Shown: piece after piece, positions 20,561 through 32,579 of the stretch | Layout of the letters: each line of letters opens with the position of its first letter | Position numbering within the stretch: the stretch's first letter is position 1 | Source of the DNA: Wyeomyia smithii | Lineage: Eukaryota; Arthropoda; Insecta; Diptera; Culicidae | Reading direction: 5' to 3' | Assembly: GCF_029784165.1 (NCBI RefSeq) | Contig: NC_073696.1 | Span: 158,943,606 to 159,007,605, forward strand | DNA length: 64,000 bases | Program-made: the position numbers and the translations under genes | The notes under the pieces: model-generated | The model's input: only the letters and a program-made list of their open reading frames with translations | Told to the model about the DNA's origin: nothing | Databases searched by the model: none

Positions 20561-21837
20561 TTAGGGTTGTTTTTTTTTTTTTTTATTTTTAAGTTTAGGT
20601 CTAACAATCTGCAAGATCAATCACGATTGTTACAATGTTTGTAGTTACGTATTTGATGAAAATAGCTTCGTGTCTGAGATTGGCGGCACACATATATTTG
20701 TCATATATTATACCGTTCCAGCAGAAAATTAAAAAAAAGTTTTGCGTACGACATTAGATTTTTTTCCTTATGCACAATGCGCATAATGTCGCATCTAGTG
20801 CACCGTTTAGCGTAAAAAACCGCATAAGTTCGAAACGCGGAAAAATAAGATCGGTGCTTAGAATATGGATATTTATAAACATCACTTCGCGTGCACATTT
20901 GAATCAACGGTTTAATGTGATTAAAATTTATCAATTTTGGGGCTACTAACTTTCATGATTTTACATGTCTTCGTAATTTTATTAATAATATCTCATTTTT
21001 ATTTATCAGATTGAGTTATTTGCAATATATTTCCATATTTTCTTCATTTGTCATATATCCTCAAATTTCATTGCTAAGCATTACCGAACATTTTAATGTA
21101 ACAAATCACTTTATGTCATTGCTTTGAAATTCGAGTTAGAGGCGAATCACGCAATAAATTTCATCATTATGAATGTTTTATGTAGTGAATAATATCTCAA
21201 TTTTTAGTTATCAGGTACCTGTTGTTTCTCCTAAAATGTCTCTTCTAAACATCATCAAACATTTTTTTTGAAAAAAAAAAAACATATCATCGCTTTTAAT
21301 TTTGATTTAGATGAAGTTTGAGCATTAAAAGTCATTATTCACAAAACTGCTTGAAATATGCGTGAAACATATTTCTCCTCAAATATTTTTCCGAACATTT
21401 TAATGTAGAAAAAAAGAACTACGATTTAAAGAAAAAATGGAGCATAAAAAGACATGATTTTGCATTATAAACTCAGTTTTTAGTAAAGAAAAAAACCATA
21501 ACTTTCCCACACATGTCTATCCGAAACAATAACAAACATTTTATTATAGAAAAAAAAAACACAAATCATCGCTTCAGACTTTGATTTAGATCAAGCATGA
21601 AAAGTCACGGTTTTTCATGTTTTTCGAAGTCTTGTGAATTATATCTTTAGTAATCAAATACCTATAATTTCTCCTCGAATGCCTCGTCTGAATATCAACC
21701 ACATGCCATCGCTTTGAATTTCGAATTATATGGTGAACGTTGAAGGTTGAACGAAAAAAAGTCAGGTTTTATTCATGTTTAATGTTATGTGAATGATATC
21801 ACAATTTTTATCATTTAGATGAAGAAAAAAATCACAG
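20548..21837 (-). repeat. inverted partial copy of 27960-29345
   Basis: Read in reverse, this follows copy 1 in order, e.g. 21160-21260 against 28355-28460, and 20600-20650 against 29230-29300. The SINE found at 29038 in copy 1 is absent here. The right part (21680-21790) also matches 41190-41310 in reverse. Short AT-rich frames inside are not credible genes. Confidence 0.65.
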
Positions 21838-22664
21838 TAGGGTTGTGTGCAAAGCCACGACCGCGAGGTTGAAGTAGAATACTTTTACACAGCTCTACTT
21901 ACGGCTGCACATTAACCTACGGCCGGGCGAAACGGTTCACGCCGCTTTTCGCGTTTAGCCTGGCAGAGGCCTAATGTGCACGGCCAACACAATAGAAAGG
22001 TGTTTTCACATTGAAATTAGACACGGCTTTACTGGAGTAAGTGTTGGCAAATGCATCTACCGCTAATACCGCCGCTATCGTACGAAAGCGCTTCGTTTCA
22101 TGTGGGGAATAATATCAACAACGAAAAATAACGCGCGTCTAAGCACACCCGAACTGTTTCGCCATGCCGCTTCCATTTACTTCCTCATAACATCCGCCTC
22201 ATGGAAGTACCGGCTGCACCTACCGCTGAGGCTGTTACCATACTGCTACTGGAACCCAAAACTATTAACTCTTCAAATTAAGTGTTTTATTTGTCCACAA
22301 AAGAACAATTGTTCAATTCCATATCAGATATAATGCAATCGCAGCTCTGTAATATTACCGACAGTAATATTCTTCTGAACAAAATGATCCAACTTTTCCA
22401 TTAGAGGAAGTGCCGGCTGATGTACGGCAAAAATCTCGCCCGATCGCTCGCGTTGGCGTTCGTTCTCAGGCAGAGGCCTGAGACGTGGTGACCGACCACA
22501 GGGCAAGTGATTTGTTTAATTTGAAGGCAGCCACAGGCGCAACCCGCTGATATATTCTGTTACCGCTGAGTGCTGATATCTGCTGCTGCTGCTGTCAACG
22601 TTGTGGACGGTCCATCCAGCTCACCTTCCGACTGATGAATGTAGCTAGTTATCCCAGAAACACT

Positions 22665-22673
22665 CTTTTATAG
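22665..22673 (-). promoter_or_regulatory. TATA-box-like site (minus)
   Basis: On the minus strand CTATAAAAG lies in a GC-balanced context 40-50 bases upstream of a GGTGAGCTGG stretch. Context only; no gene is attached. Confidence 0.3.
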
Positions 22674-23631
22674 CTGAAGGGTGCTACGAAATAGGCCACG
22701 CCCTATCAGTTCAGTTGTTCCATTCCCTAATGTTCTTCAGACAAATTATTCCACAATTCGCATTTGATTTTTGTATCCAGCGAATAAACACCGATGGTGC
22801 TCTCACACACGCAACGGTTTTAACCCGTATCTTATTGCGGTTTGTAACATCAAGCGATTTCGTTTGCTTGCTGTTGCGTGTTGCATCATGTTGCAGCTTG
22901 GCAACTGGGAGACGACGAAATTCTGTTACTGCTGATTGATTAAATCGACTTCATATTAGCTCTGCATAGTCGAACTAACTGCTTTTGTGAATGCGTTCTA
23001 ACAGGGCAGTTTATTATTCAATATCGGTTATGCTGATCGCAGCCTTTGCACTGCCCCTACAGTGGGGGGTTTACTAAATAAAGTAAAAATTAGACAACTA
23101 CAACAGAATTTGATTGCATCCCGCACAGAATGTCTGCTTGTGTTGATGCCAGAAAATTATTAACCTTCAATTATTTTTTTTTTATTTGCCTTGAAAAAAA
23201 GCATTTTGCGGTTCAAAATCGGTTACCGATTACAACTTTTGAGCTGCCCTAACACTGGGGGAATAAAGATACACGGACAACATGCACTGTGGAAGCTATT
23301 TCACATTCAGTAAATTAGACGGGTGCGACAAATTTAAATTGCTAGGATGCAACACAGAATGCTTGCTTGCGTTGACAAAAATTATTAACTTTCAATGACT
23401 TGTTTATTTGCCTTCAAAAAGGGATTTTGATGTTCAAAATTGGATTTCCTGATGGCAATCTTCATGCTGCCCTAACACAGGGGGAATAATGGCTGCCTGG
23501 CGACACACGCTGAGAAAAACCGCGCTGCTCCTGAGACGTGGTGACCAACCACAGGGCTAGTGCTGCTGCTAAGGAAGGACGACTGCTGTTGTCGCTGTCT
23601 AGAACTATTATGAGCGGCTCCGGCTGAAACA

Positions 23632-23725
23632 GGCTCTTATATAGGCCAAATAGCATGTTTTCAATTGCAAGGTATATGATCCTGTCGACCGTGCTTGGGA
23701 AGCAAGCATATAACGACCAATCAGA
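23632..23725 (-). promoter_or_regulatory. TATA and inverted CCAAT promoter-like block (minus)
   Basis: On the minus strand a CTGATTGG (inverted CCAAT, 23718-23725) precedes GGCCTATATAAGAGCC (23632-23647) by about 75 bases. The same pair is kept at 63291-63380 in the second copy of the element, although the surrounding sequence has diverged. No ORF downstream on the minus strand is convincing, so this is either a captured promoter or the element's own. Confidence 0.45.
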
Positions 23726-23926
23726 GGTCGAATTTTTCGTTTTGACAAGGCTTGACTATTTTCAATAGTACAATAGTGTGAATAATAAAATTACAATTTT
23801 CTTATATTGGGAAGAATCTTAGAAAATTTTCCAATCTATTGCTGCAAGAACGAAGGAAATCCATCGATTACTAACCGATTTATTAGCATTTGAAATTGGA
23901 CATATTTTTCACGTTTTTAGGTTTTA

Positions 23927-25330
23927 TTTTTTTTTTATTTTTTTTTTTAAAGGGGGGATTTGTTAGTAGCTTAAGTATTTATGATAAATATTAGTAAATA
24001 ATGAGTATGTGTGTCCAATCACAAAAGGGTGACTTCTCAACACTGTTAGAAATTTGTAATTTTAATTGTTAGGATTTGTTTGCTTTCGCAATTAGGACTT
24101 ATCATTCGTAGGGATTTAAACCTACTTGTCAGAAAAGGGGAAGTAAACTTACAACTAACTTAATTGCTAACTTATTGGCTATAAAGAGAGCTTATCGTAG
24201 CAATTGAGGATTGCAACGATTTTTGTCGAAAATTGTTAATAATTTTATTTGACATAGCTTCTAATGGTTCAACACCAGTAAGTCTATGTAATTCGAGTGT
24301 ACCAAACCAAGGAGGACGCTTCAAAATCATTTTCAGAATTTTATTCTGAATCCTTTGAAGCGTTTTCTTCCTTGTTGAACAGCAACTTGACCAGATCGGT
24401 ACAGCATAAAGCATTGCTGGTCTAAAAATTTGTTTGTAAATCAAAAGTTTGTTCTTTAAACAAAGTTTAGAATTCCTGTTAATGAGAGGATATAAACATC
24501 TCGTATATTTGATGCACTTGGCTTGTATACTCTCAATGTGCTCTTTGAAAATAAGTTTTTTATCATAAATTAGTCCCAAGTACTTAACCTTGTCAGACCA
24601 ACTTAAAATAACCCCATTCATCTTGACAACGTGATTATTGTTTGGCTTGAGGGAAGAAGCCCTAGGCTTATGCGGAAAAATTATCATTTGAGATTTAGAA
24701 GCATTGGGAGAGATTTTCCACTTTTGCAAGTAGGAAGAAAAAATATCTAAACTTTTCTGCAATCGACTGCATATGACACGAAGACTTTTTCCTTTTACGG
24801 AAATGCTTGTGTCATCGCAGAACAATGACTTTGTGCATCCTGGAGGCAAATCAGGAAGATCTGAAGTGAATATGTTGTACAGGACTGGACCCAAGACTGA
24901 ACCTTGAGGTACACCTGCTCTGACAGGAAATCTATCAGATTTTGAATTCTGATAGACAACCTGCAGAGTTCGATCAGTAAGATAATTTTTTAAAATTTTG
25001 ATTAGGAAAATTGGAAAATTAAAAGTTTGCAATTTCGCAATCAAACCTTTATGCCAAACACTGTCGAATGCTTTTTCTATGTCTAAAAGAGCAGCTCCAG
25101 TGGAATAACCTTCAGATTTGTTAGCTCGTATCATATTAGTAACTCTGAGCAATTGATGAGTTGTGGAATGCCCATGGCGAAATCCAAACTGTTCATTTGC
25201 AAAAATTGAATTTTCGTTGATGTGTGACATCATTCTGTTAAGAATAATTCTCTCAAACAGTTTACTTATTGAAGAAAGCAAACTGATTGGTCGATAACTT
25301 GAAACTTCAGCTGGGTTCTTATCCGGTCGT
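23927..25330 (-). mobile_element. Jockey-clade non-LTR insertion, 5'-truncated, 13-bp target duplication
   Basis: The word TTTTTAGGTTTTA occurs at 23914-23926 and 25331-25343 on both sides. The left side continues into an A/T homopolymer, which is the poly(A) tail of a minus-strand element. The copy at 63560-63590 reads straight through the site. The insertion begins in the middle of the RT domain, the usual 5' truncation of target-primed integration. Confidence 0.85.
24172..25281 (-). CDS. Jockey-clade reverse transcriptase, C-terminal part (369 aa)
   Basis: This is the RT of a non-LTR element, copying its RNA at a nicked chromosomal site. The frame is open further upstream to about 25330, so the annotated start is arbitrary; the upstream residues include KRPDKNP and SSYRPISLL. 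Visible RT blocks: NEQFGFRHGHST, LLDIEKAFDSVWH, VPQGSVLGPVLYN, and LFCDDTS, where most relatives have FADD. KVKYLGLIYD and the thumb follow, then the C-terminal tail HRLTGVEPLEAM. Endonuclease and ORF1 are missing through truncation. The frame has no internal stop, and the Ala-to-Cys change in the catalytic block leaves both Asp residues intact. Aedes Juan-type elements are the nearest group I can suggest. Confidence 0.85.
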   Translation of the reverse strand: MLSSISKLFERIILNRMMSHINENSIFANEQFGFRHGHSTTHQLLRVTNMIRANKSEGYSTGAALLDIEKAFDSVWHKGLIAKLQTFNFPIFLIKILKNYLTDRTLQVVYQNSKSDRFPVRAGVPQGSVLGPVLYNIFTSDLPDLPPGCTKSLFCDDTSISVKGKSLRVICSRLQKSLDIFSSYLQKWKISPNASKSQMIIFPHKPRASSLKPNNNHVVKMNGVILSWSDKVKYLGLIYDKKLIFKEHIESIQAKCIKYTRCLYPLINRNSKLCLKNKLLIYKQIFRPAMLYAVPIWSSCCSTRKKTLQRIQNKILKMILKRPPWFGTLELHRLTGVEPLEAMSNKIINNFRQKSLQSSIATISSLYSQ

Positions 25331-25397
25331 TTTTTAGGTTTTAGATTTTCATTTCACATCCCTATGTAGCCGAACTTCCTGAGAGAAGTATTCTACT

Positions 25398-27290
25398 TCA
25401 AAAAATCACAATTTTTATTATCACAAAACCGTAACTGTTTCACAAATATATTGCCTCGACCTCTACCAATATTTCCTTGCGATAAAACATACATGCCACT
25501 GCTTACTTTCTTGATAAGGACGATTTAAAATCATGGTGCTTATTGTGTACCTTAGAAACGGCGGGAATAGTATCAATAAGCTCGGCGTTACGAAATTTCA
25601 TTTTTATATAGTAGATAAAAATAATTAATCATGCGCCATCCTATAAATGAAGTGATCTAATCCAATACTGCGCTATCAAAATAATCGAAACAAAGCAACC
25701 TGCACATCGTCGTTGTTGCGTCGCACCCCAGTAGGTATAATTCGCACAGCTCCGCCGCCACGTTTTACATTATGTGAATGATATCACAGTTTTCATTCTT
25801 AAGAAACCCTACATGTTTCACAAATATAATCTTCAAACTCTACGAATATTTTCATGTAACAAAACGTACATGTAACAGCTTACTTTTTTTGATTTGAAAC
25901 AATTTAAAATGATGGTGCTTATTGTGCACCTCAGTAACGGCGGGAATAATATCAATAAAATCTGCGTTACGTAAATCCATTTTTATATAGTGGATAAAAA
26001 TAATTAATCATGCACCATCCTATAAATGAAGCGCTCTAATCCAATATTGCGTATCAAAATAATCAAAACAAAGCAACCTGTATAATCAAAACAAACAAAG
26101 CTACATCGCCGTTGCTGCATGGCACATAACGAGGTTTGAATCGCATAGCCCCGTCACCACGTTTTACGTTATGTGAATAATAAAACAATTTTTATTATTA
26201 AGAAACCCTAAATGTTTTACAAATATATTGTTTCGAACTCTACGAATATTTTCTTGCAATAGAACGTACACGTCACAGCTTACTTTTATGACTTAGAACG
26301 ATTTAAAATAATTACCATTACCATTGCACCTCAAAAATGGCGGGAATGATATCAATAAGATCTGCATTACGTAATTCCATTTTAATATAGTAGATTAATC
26401 ATGAAGCATCGTATGAATGAAGTCCTCTAATTCAATACTGCGCTATCAAAATAATCAAAACAAAGCAATCTGTACACCGCCGCTGCTGTGTCGCATACCA
26501 CTAGGTATAAATTGCACAGCCCCGCCACCACGTTTTACATTATGCGACTGATATCACAATTTTTATAATTTAGAAACCCTAAATGTTTCACAAATATATT
26601 GTTTTGAACTCAACGAATATTTTCTTGCAATAAAACGTACATGTCACCGCTTACTTTCTTGATTTTAAACGATTTAAAATGATGGTGCTTATTGTGCACC
26701 TCGGTAACGGCGGAAATAACATCAATAAAATCTGCGTTACGTAAATCCATTTTTATATAGTGGATTAAAATAATTAATCATGCACCTTCCTAAAATAAAT
26801 GAAGCGCTCTAATCCAACACTGCGCTATCAAAATAATCAAAATAAAGCAACCTGCACATCGCCGTTGTTGCATCGCACACAATGAGGTTTGAATCGCACA
26901 GCCCCGCCACCACGTTTTACGTTATGTGAATGATATCACAATTTTTATTATTAAGAAACCCTAAATGTTTCACAAATATATTGTTCCGAACTCTACAAAT
27001 ATTTTATTGCAATAAAACGCACATGTCACCGCTTACTTTCTCGATTTAAAATGATGGTGCTTATTGTGCACCTCAGTAACGGCGGGAATAATATCAATAA
27101 AATCTGCGTTACGTAAATCCATTTTTATATAGTGGATAAAAATAATTAATCATGCACCATCCTAAAATAAATGAAGCGCTCTAATCCAAAACCGCGCTAT
27201 CAAAATAATCAAAACAAAGCAACCTGCACACCGCCGTTGCTGCGTCGCATACAATGAAGATTGAATCGCACACCCCGCCATCGTGATCTC
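25398..27290 (-). repeat. satellite array, about five units of 370-400 bp (reverse orientation)
   Basis: The landmark TTATGTGAATGATATCAC recurs at about 25771, 26170, 26541 and 26923, giving periods of 399, 371 and 382. Each unit also has GTGCTTATTGTGCACCT and ATTAATCATGCACCAT. An oppositely oriented array of the same unit lies at 39700-41185. The unit has no ORF conserved through the array. Confidence 0.8.
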
Positions 27291-27310
27291 TTTGCGGCAG
27301 GAGAAGTTTG

Positions 27311-27375
27311 GTTGTGTTTGTTTTGACCAAGTCCGCGTGCCAGCCGCACCGGACTTGCTTCAAAACAAACACAAC
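27311..27375. repeat. 65-bp hairpin capping the satellite array
   Basis: Outer arms GTTGTGTTTGTTTTGA and TCAAAACAAACACAAC are near-perfect inverted repeats, with CAAGTCCG and CGGACTTG inside. The same hairpin lies at 39608-39672 in the opposite orientation. Confidence 0.7.
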
Positions 27376-29037
27376 TTAACTTCCCTCTCGCCCGCGACGC
27401 ACGAAGACGAATGAACCCCTAGGAGCGAATCATATTTTGTTACTTTTAATGTGACCAATGACTTAGACTCTAGATATGGCCACCAATGAACTAGTTTGTG
27501 GATTCCAAGTCGTTATAGGTGACGCTTGATGGGTTTTGGTTCAATAATTCTGATGTATCTGGAACACATTCGGGATAGGTCCGCATGTGGCCTTCGGCGA
27601 CCTAGACACTTTATATGACCACCGAAGTAATTAAAGGCATGGTACGGTTCTAATCACTGTCATTATATTACCCGAGCATGGTCCGGTCATATATCCGGAA
27701 CCAGTTGACCGATTCTGGCAAGCCTCCTTTGCAACATTAGGGACCATAATATCGGTAATTGAACTTAAATCGGTTAAAGTAAAAACGAGAAAACTCAAAA
27801 ATATGAATAAAAAAAACCGTACGTTTTTTTTGGCCTATGCGCCAAAATCGAACAGTGTCAAAAATGAACCGTACCAAAAACGAAACAAGCCAAAATCGAA
27901 CGGGGTCTGTAATTGGTATCAGATTACTAAAGGTATTATTCACGAGACTACGAAAAATATACAAAACCGTGACTTTTCATGCTTAATTTACTTCTAAATC
28001 AAAATCTGAAGCGATAATATGTGTTTTTTCTATATTAAAATGTTTTTTATTGTTTCGGATAGACATGTGTGGGAAAGTTATGGTATTTTCTTCTTCACTA
28101 AAAATTGAGTAGATCATGCTGAATCAGGATTTTTTATGCTCAATTTTTCTTCAATTCAATGTTCATAGAGATGATGTGTGTTTTTGCTACATTAGAATGT
28201 TTGGAAAAATTTTTGAGGAGAAATTATACTTATACTGACTATAAAAATTGAGATATTATTTACAAGACTACGTAAAACATGCAAAATCATGACTTTTAAT
28301 ACTTAATCTACCTCTGAAACGAAATTCAAGGCGATGATATGTGATATTTTTTCAATAAAATGATCGTTGATGTTAAGAAAAGACATTTGAGGAGAAACGA
28401 CAGGTATCTGTTCACTAAAAATTGAGATAACATTCACTACATAAAATATTCATAATGATGATACTTAATGCGTAATTGGCCTCTAACTCGAAATTTAAAG
28501 CGATGATAAATAGTTACATTCAAGTGTTCGGTGTTTTACATTGAAATACTAGGAAAAAAATTTGAGGATATCTGACATATGAAGAAAATATGGAGATATA
28601 TTGCAAATAATTTGATCTGATAAAAATAGAGATATTATTAATAAAACCACGTAGACATGCAAAATCATGAATGTTAATCGCCCTTCAATTGATGAATTTC
28701 AATGACATCAAACTGTTTGTTTCAAATGTGCACGCGAAGTGATGTTTTTGAATATCCATATTTAACGCAGGAAATAGTAGTACGGTCAGTTTTAATTCCG
28801 CGGTTTTGTACGAGTTTTTTTTAACTCGAATTTTCGAACTAATGCGTTTTTTTACGTGATTTTTTATGCTTAACAGCGCACTAGATGCGACATTATGCGT
28901 ATTTTGTATAAGGTAGAAAAACCGAATGTCGCAAGTCATTGTTTTTGATTTTCAGCTGGAACGGTACTGTATGACAAGTAATGTGTGCCACACATCCCAG
29001 ACACATGACGATATTTTCATTAAATACGTAACTACAA

Positions 29038-29251
29038 TCCCAGCTGGTCTCGAGGTACGATGCTGGCCTAACAAGCCAGTCGCCGTAGGTTCGAGTCTCG
29101 GCTCGGGAGAGACTGTTAGTGTCAGTAGGATCGTAGCGCTAGCCCCGCAATTGTCCTGTACACTCAACAGTTGGCTGCGAAGTCTGTGTATAATAAAAAA
29201 CAGAAGGTCGAGTTCCGATACGGAATGTAGCACCAAGGCTTTGCCTTTTTT
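29038..29251 (+). mobile_element. tRNA-derived SINE (Feilai-like), present only in copy 1
   Basis: 214 bp, flanked by the 13-bp duplication TACGTAACTACAA at 29025-29037 and 29252-29264. It contains A-box TGGTCTCGAGG and B-box GGTTCGAGTCT near its 5' end and finishes GCACCAAGGCTTTGC plus a T-rich tail. Copy 2 (about 42250-42270) and the inverted copy (about 20640) read through the site uninterrupted, so the insertion is dated after the duplication. Confidence 0.85.
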
Positions 29252-29966
29252 TACGTAACTACAAACATTGTAACAATCATGATTAATCTTGCAGATTATT
29301 TGACCTAAACTTATGAATGTTAAAAAAACAGCAGATGACCATTTACATCCTACATCAACTCCAGCTCTCATATTTTTACTTTGTGGAGGTAATTTCCGGT
29401 ATCTGGCGGACAGCCCAAGGTGGTCAAATTCAATCCAATCGTAGTGTTTTCAGAAACAGAATGATACCCAGCCGTGCAATGTCCGGGGCAGTACAGTGTT
29501 GTCGTCGTGCGAATAAAAAATATCGTTGCCGACGATATTTTGTGCTTCCCGGAGCGGTTCACGGCAGCAACTTGCGAAGATGTGACTATGTGGCAGTGAA
29601 ATATTTTCGTTTTTTTTTTTGCATTCGCTTCACGGCTTGGACTCTGCCCGACAGCAGTGGGAACAGCGCTTAATTCGCATATAATTTTGTATAAGCAATC
29701 CGAAGGTGAATAGGTATGACAAGAGTGAATACATAGAGTGGCGCAGAGTCTGAAGCAAGAAAAACCAAACGAACCAAACGATCAAAATAAACAAATTTTA
29801 CTACTTTGCTAGACTTATCGGAAAGGGTATTATGATTATTAAAAAAAGCTTACAATAAATTGAGTTTTTTATTTTTTTTTATTTTTAACTTTTAAGAAAG
29901 CGTACAATATATTGAATTCAATTTAATTTAATTTATTTTTTTTTTTTCGTTTATGTATATGTGCAT

Positions 29967-30960
29967 TCAATTGTGTAGGTTTGTTTGTTCGATCGATGTC
30001 GCAATCGGTGAATCGTTCGTATCAGTCTAAGAAGTAAAATAAAGTAAAAACATAAGTAACTGGTCTCATAATGGAAACATTGAATTTTTTACTTATGCTT
30101 TCCCGCAGAAGCAAGTCTCCCGATCCCTTTGAACCTTCTAGCTGATCGTTGGACCATACTGTAATGTTGTAAAGAGTTTTCAGAAAACAGTTTGGAGGCA
30201 ACAATTCATCATCGGCAGCAATTCCAGCAGCAGTAGCAATAGTCCCAGCAGCAGCAGTAGTCTCAGCAGCAGCAGTAGTCCTAGCAGTAGCAGTAGTTCA
30301 GCAGCAGTAGCAGTCTTAACGTCTTTTGTTGTTTTGTTGTTGAATCTACCACCCGCAATAATTTTACCATGAAAAACACTGTCGGTGACTTCTGAATGCA
30401 TATAAAAAATGCCTAAAAATGGCTGTGAAGATACATAACAACCCCTCTTTTCATTGTAAAAATGACAAACACAGTGTTTTTTATTGTTCTGAACAATGAT
30501 ATATAATGTAGAATTGATGTATTTACAATAGAAAACATAGTCAAATTATGATAAAGCTATATACAATTACAGCAATCGCTAAGGTTTTTTGATGTTACTG
30601 TTTTCGGGTGCTCTCGTACTGGTTTCTTTCACTTGAGTTTGGCTTTGGAAATCTTGAAGCACACCAGGTATAGGTCACAGCATCCCGTTGGCTGCGGTCA
30701 CGTACAGATCCCGCTCGTAATGATCATGAACCTATTCAAAATGACAAAAAACATTTTATTCATCACTTGCAATTATTTTCTAGTTTACTTACACTGCAAA
30801 GTCGGGTGTTTTCGGTAGTAAAATAATCTGCTGAAAGACAGCAAACGTCCATGCGTAGCTTTGTTACTATCGGATTCTTTGGAAACCGTAGTGTATCGCC
30901 AGAGTGTTTATCTTCAAACAAAGTGCATTATGGACCAGTAAATACACCTCTATATCATCG
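29967..30960 (-). pseudogene. THAP zinc-finger gene-like unit, copy B
   Basis: Exon A (about 30799-30960, minus) reads TLRFPKNPIVTKLRMDVCC, then TTENTRLCS, and stops at the donor GTAAGT. Exon B (about 30600-30735) follows an AATAG acceptor and begins VHDHYERDLYV, restoring the C-x2-H of a THAP C2CH finger, then an LRPIPGVL-like AVP box, broken by a TGA. Exon C (about 30093-30391) contains a CAG/CTG-rich tract; exon D ends near 29967. THAP folds bind DNA through this zinc site. Here the first Cys region is broken by a stop (CCA TAA TGC) and the conserved Trp is not seen, so the unit is a decayed gene. Whether it came from a P-type transposon or a host gene is open. Confidence 0.5.
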
Positions 30961-31447
30961 GTTGAAGGAAACACTAACACAACTCAAAATTTTAAGTATT
31001 TGATGTCAAAAACTGTCAGCTCACAAAGCATCTAGCATAGTTGTGTCCATTTTGTTCCGCTAACCAGAACAGAAGCTTATTAGACCACAAACTTTCAAAC
31101 GTGTGTTTCCCGAAACAAGTACGTTGATTGATCGTACGCACCGTCTCATTGTTTTTCAAGGGACCCTAGGAATGTATGCAAGATTTTTCTCAACTAAAAA
31201 ACTAAAAACTTGGTGTCTAGTAAATATTATTGATATGAATTTTATTACAACCGAAATTTTGATCCTGATTCGTGCCATGTTTATCGTGGTTCGGGCCATT
31301 TAAGATTTTATTTCTTCCTAATAATAAATAGAAGTGGAGCATTACAAATTGATGGAATACGTGATATAAACGTACTTTTGTGTCAAATACAGTTATATTC
31401 TTCATACTCTAATAAAGAATAATGTAAAACATACCCACATGCATATG

Positions 31448-32129
31448 AGCTGTTGCGGAACAGAGTGGTCTATGTGCCATCGAGCAAATTTTTCAGGAGA
31501 GGCAATTTTCAAAAAATCTCTGAATAAAATTCTGTTCAACGGATTCTTTCGGACAAAATGTTCTAATATAAAAGTTATGAAGTGGTTTAACATGTGAATA
31601 CATAAAATTACCATTTTTTTGGCGAAATGAGTGAATTTACCATACCAATGCACGTAGACCACTCTGACTTCATATATATTTTACTGGAATCCTCGTATCG
31701 TTTCGAAACAGAGTGGTCTATGTACAAAAACATAAATAAAAATGACGTTAACTCGTACTAGTGGCTAGTGTCACATGTTATTTGATGTACATGGCATGTC
31801 ACATGTAACATGTGACGTGTAACATTACATGTAACACAAAATGTTACATATTACATGATATTTGACATGTTATATTTTTCGTCTTACATCACGTGTAACA
31901 TGTTACAGGACAAGTGACAAGTTACATATCACATTTAATATGTTACATATATGTCACATAGCCATTCTGTTTCGGACGAAATTTCAATATAGTATCAATC
32001 TGCTTTAAAGTTCGATTTTTCGAAATTTTTCTAGTCTTCTAACTTCAGTTTCTTGGGAAGATACGGATTATGTGAAAAACTCATTTTTGAAAAAAAATGG
32101 TCTTTAGACCACTCTGTTCCGCAACGGCT
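31448..32129. mobile_element. TIR element, copy 1 form (682 bp)
   Basis: The 25-bp ends (inner words GCGGAACAGAGTGGTCTA and TAGACCACTCTGTTCCGC) match at 24 of 25 positions. Further AGAGTGGTCTA words occur inside in both orientations near 31665 and 31710. The same element, holding an RTE insertion, is at 44398-48311. Confidence 0.65.
31755..31975. repeat. ACATGT/GTAACA-rich low-complexity tract
   Basis: Dozens of overlapping ACATGTAAC, GTTACAT and TGACATGT words in both orientations give many nested hairpins. Copy 2 (48055-48215) has a shorter version. Confidence 0.6.
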
Positions 32130-32384
32130 AATATATGGGTATACAAGAAGATTTTGCAGTCCCGTTAGGATAGGCTTTGTCGTATTGAAAATTGTTGAAG
32201 TTTATTTTGAAAAAGAAATTTAATGTGAGGGTTTGACACTTTTTTTCTGTACGGACTTCCTCACTGCGATCAGAATCGTTGATCTGTTGTAAGATATATC
32301 TGGGTGTCTGCTGTATCCCGCACTTCTATTATTAGCAATACCACTATTGAGAAGTGGCATGCTTAAAATTAATTTATTGGTGCT

Positions 32385-32579
32385 GGGTTCGATGATGGCA
32401 ATTTCGGTCACGGGTTACTTTAAAACACGTTTTATTATGTCAAAGCCGACGTTTCAAGGATATATATATAACGATATATACGTCGGCTTTGACATAATAA
32501 AACGTGTTTTAAAGTAACCCGTGACCGAAATTGCCATCATCGAACCCATTAACTATTTATTGGTCAAACAACGCTTAAC
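32385..32579. mobile_element. snapback insertion with perfect 69-bp inverted arms, unique to copy 1
   Basis: Arms 32384-32452 and 32480-32548 are exact reverse complements across 69 bases, separated by a 27-base AT-rich loop. The insertion is bracketed by ATTTATTGGTGCT at 32372-32384 and 32580-32592. Copy 2 has the uninterrupted site near 48562-48575. There is no ORF. The perfect arms imply a very recent origin. Confidence 0.75.

Larger units (their letters stand above)
21838..25397. mobile_element. promoter-bearing repeat element, interrupted by a Jockey insertion
   Basis: The outer left block (AAAGCCACGACCGC, TTGAAGTAGAATACTT near 21868-21890) and the outer right block (AAGTATTCTACTTCAA near 25384-25400) share a 16-bp inverted word. 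A second copy with the same order of landmarks lies at 62680-63640. The element interrupts the satellite array, whose sequence resumes at about 25398. A hairpin at about 21903-21985 opens with TGCACATTAACCT. Confidence 0.5.

Noticed and set aside
22000..23660. Decayed histone gene cluster, suggested by TATA/CCAAT promoter words
   Set aside because: No frame on either strand gave recognisable histone residues, so only the promoter-like words are reported.
25398..27290. Regularly spaced repeats considered as a CRISPR-like array
   Set aside because: Units are 370-400 bp with no short repeat/unique spacer pattern, and the genome is eukaryotic.
27181..27372. 63-codon minus-strand frame, repeated at 39614-39802 on plus
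   Set aside because: Identical because the two satellite arms are recent copies; not kept in the other satellite units and no motif.
29040..29110. tRNA gene
   Set aside because: Pol III A and B boxes are present but the cloverleaf is not maintained and the sequence continues into a SINE body and tail with a target duplication.
30180..30401. Leucine-rich repeat-like protein (LLLLGLLLLL) on the minus strand; serine-rich frame at 43119-43364 on plus
   Set aside because: Both are readings of one CAG/CTG-type low-complexity tract in the wrong frame. The exon frame of copy A (6322-6562) gives an ordinary sequence.
32385..32579. Hammerhead ribozyme or Penelope-type terminal repeat in the snapback
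   Set aside because: I could not find the CTGATGA core on either strand, and no Penelope RT is nearby.
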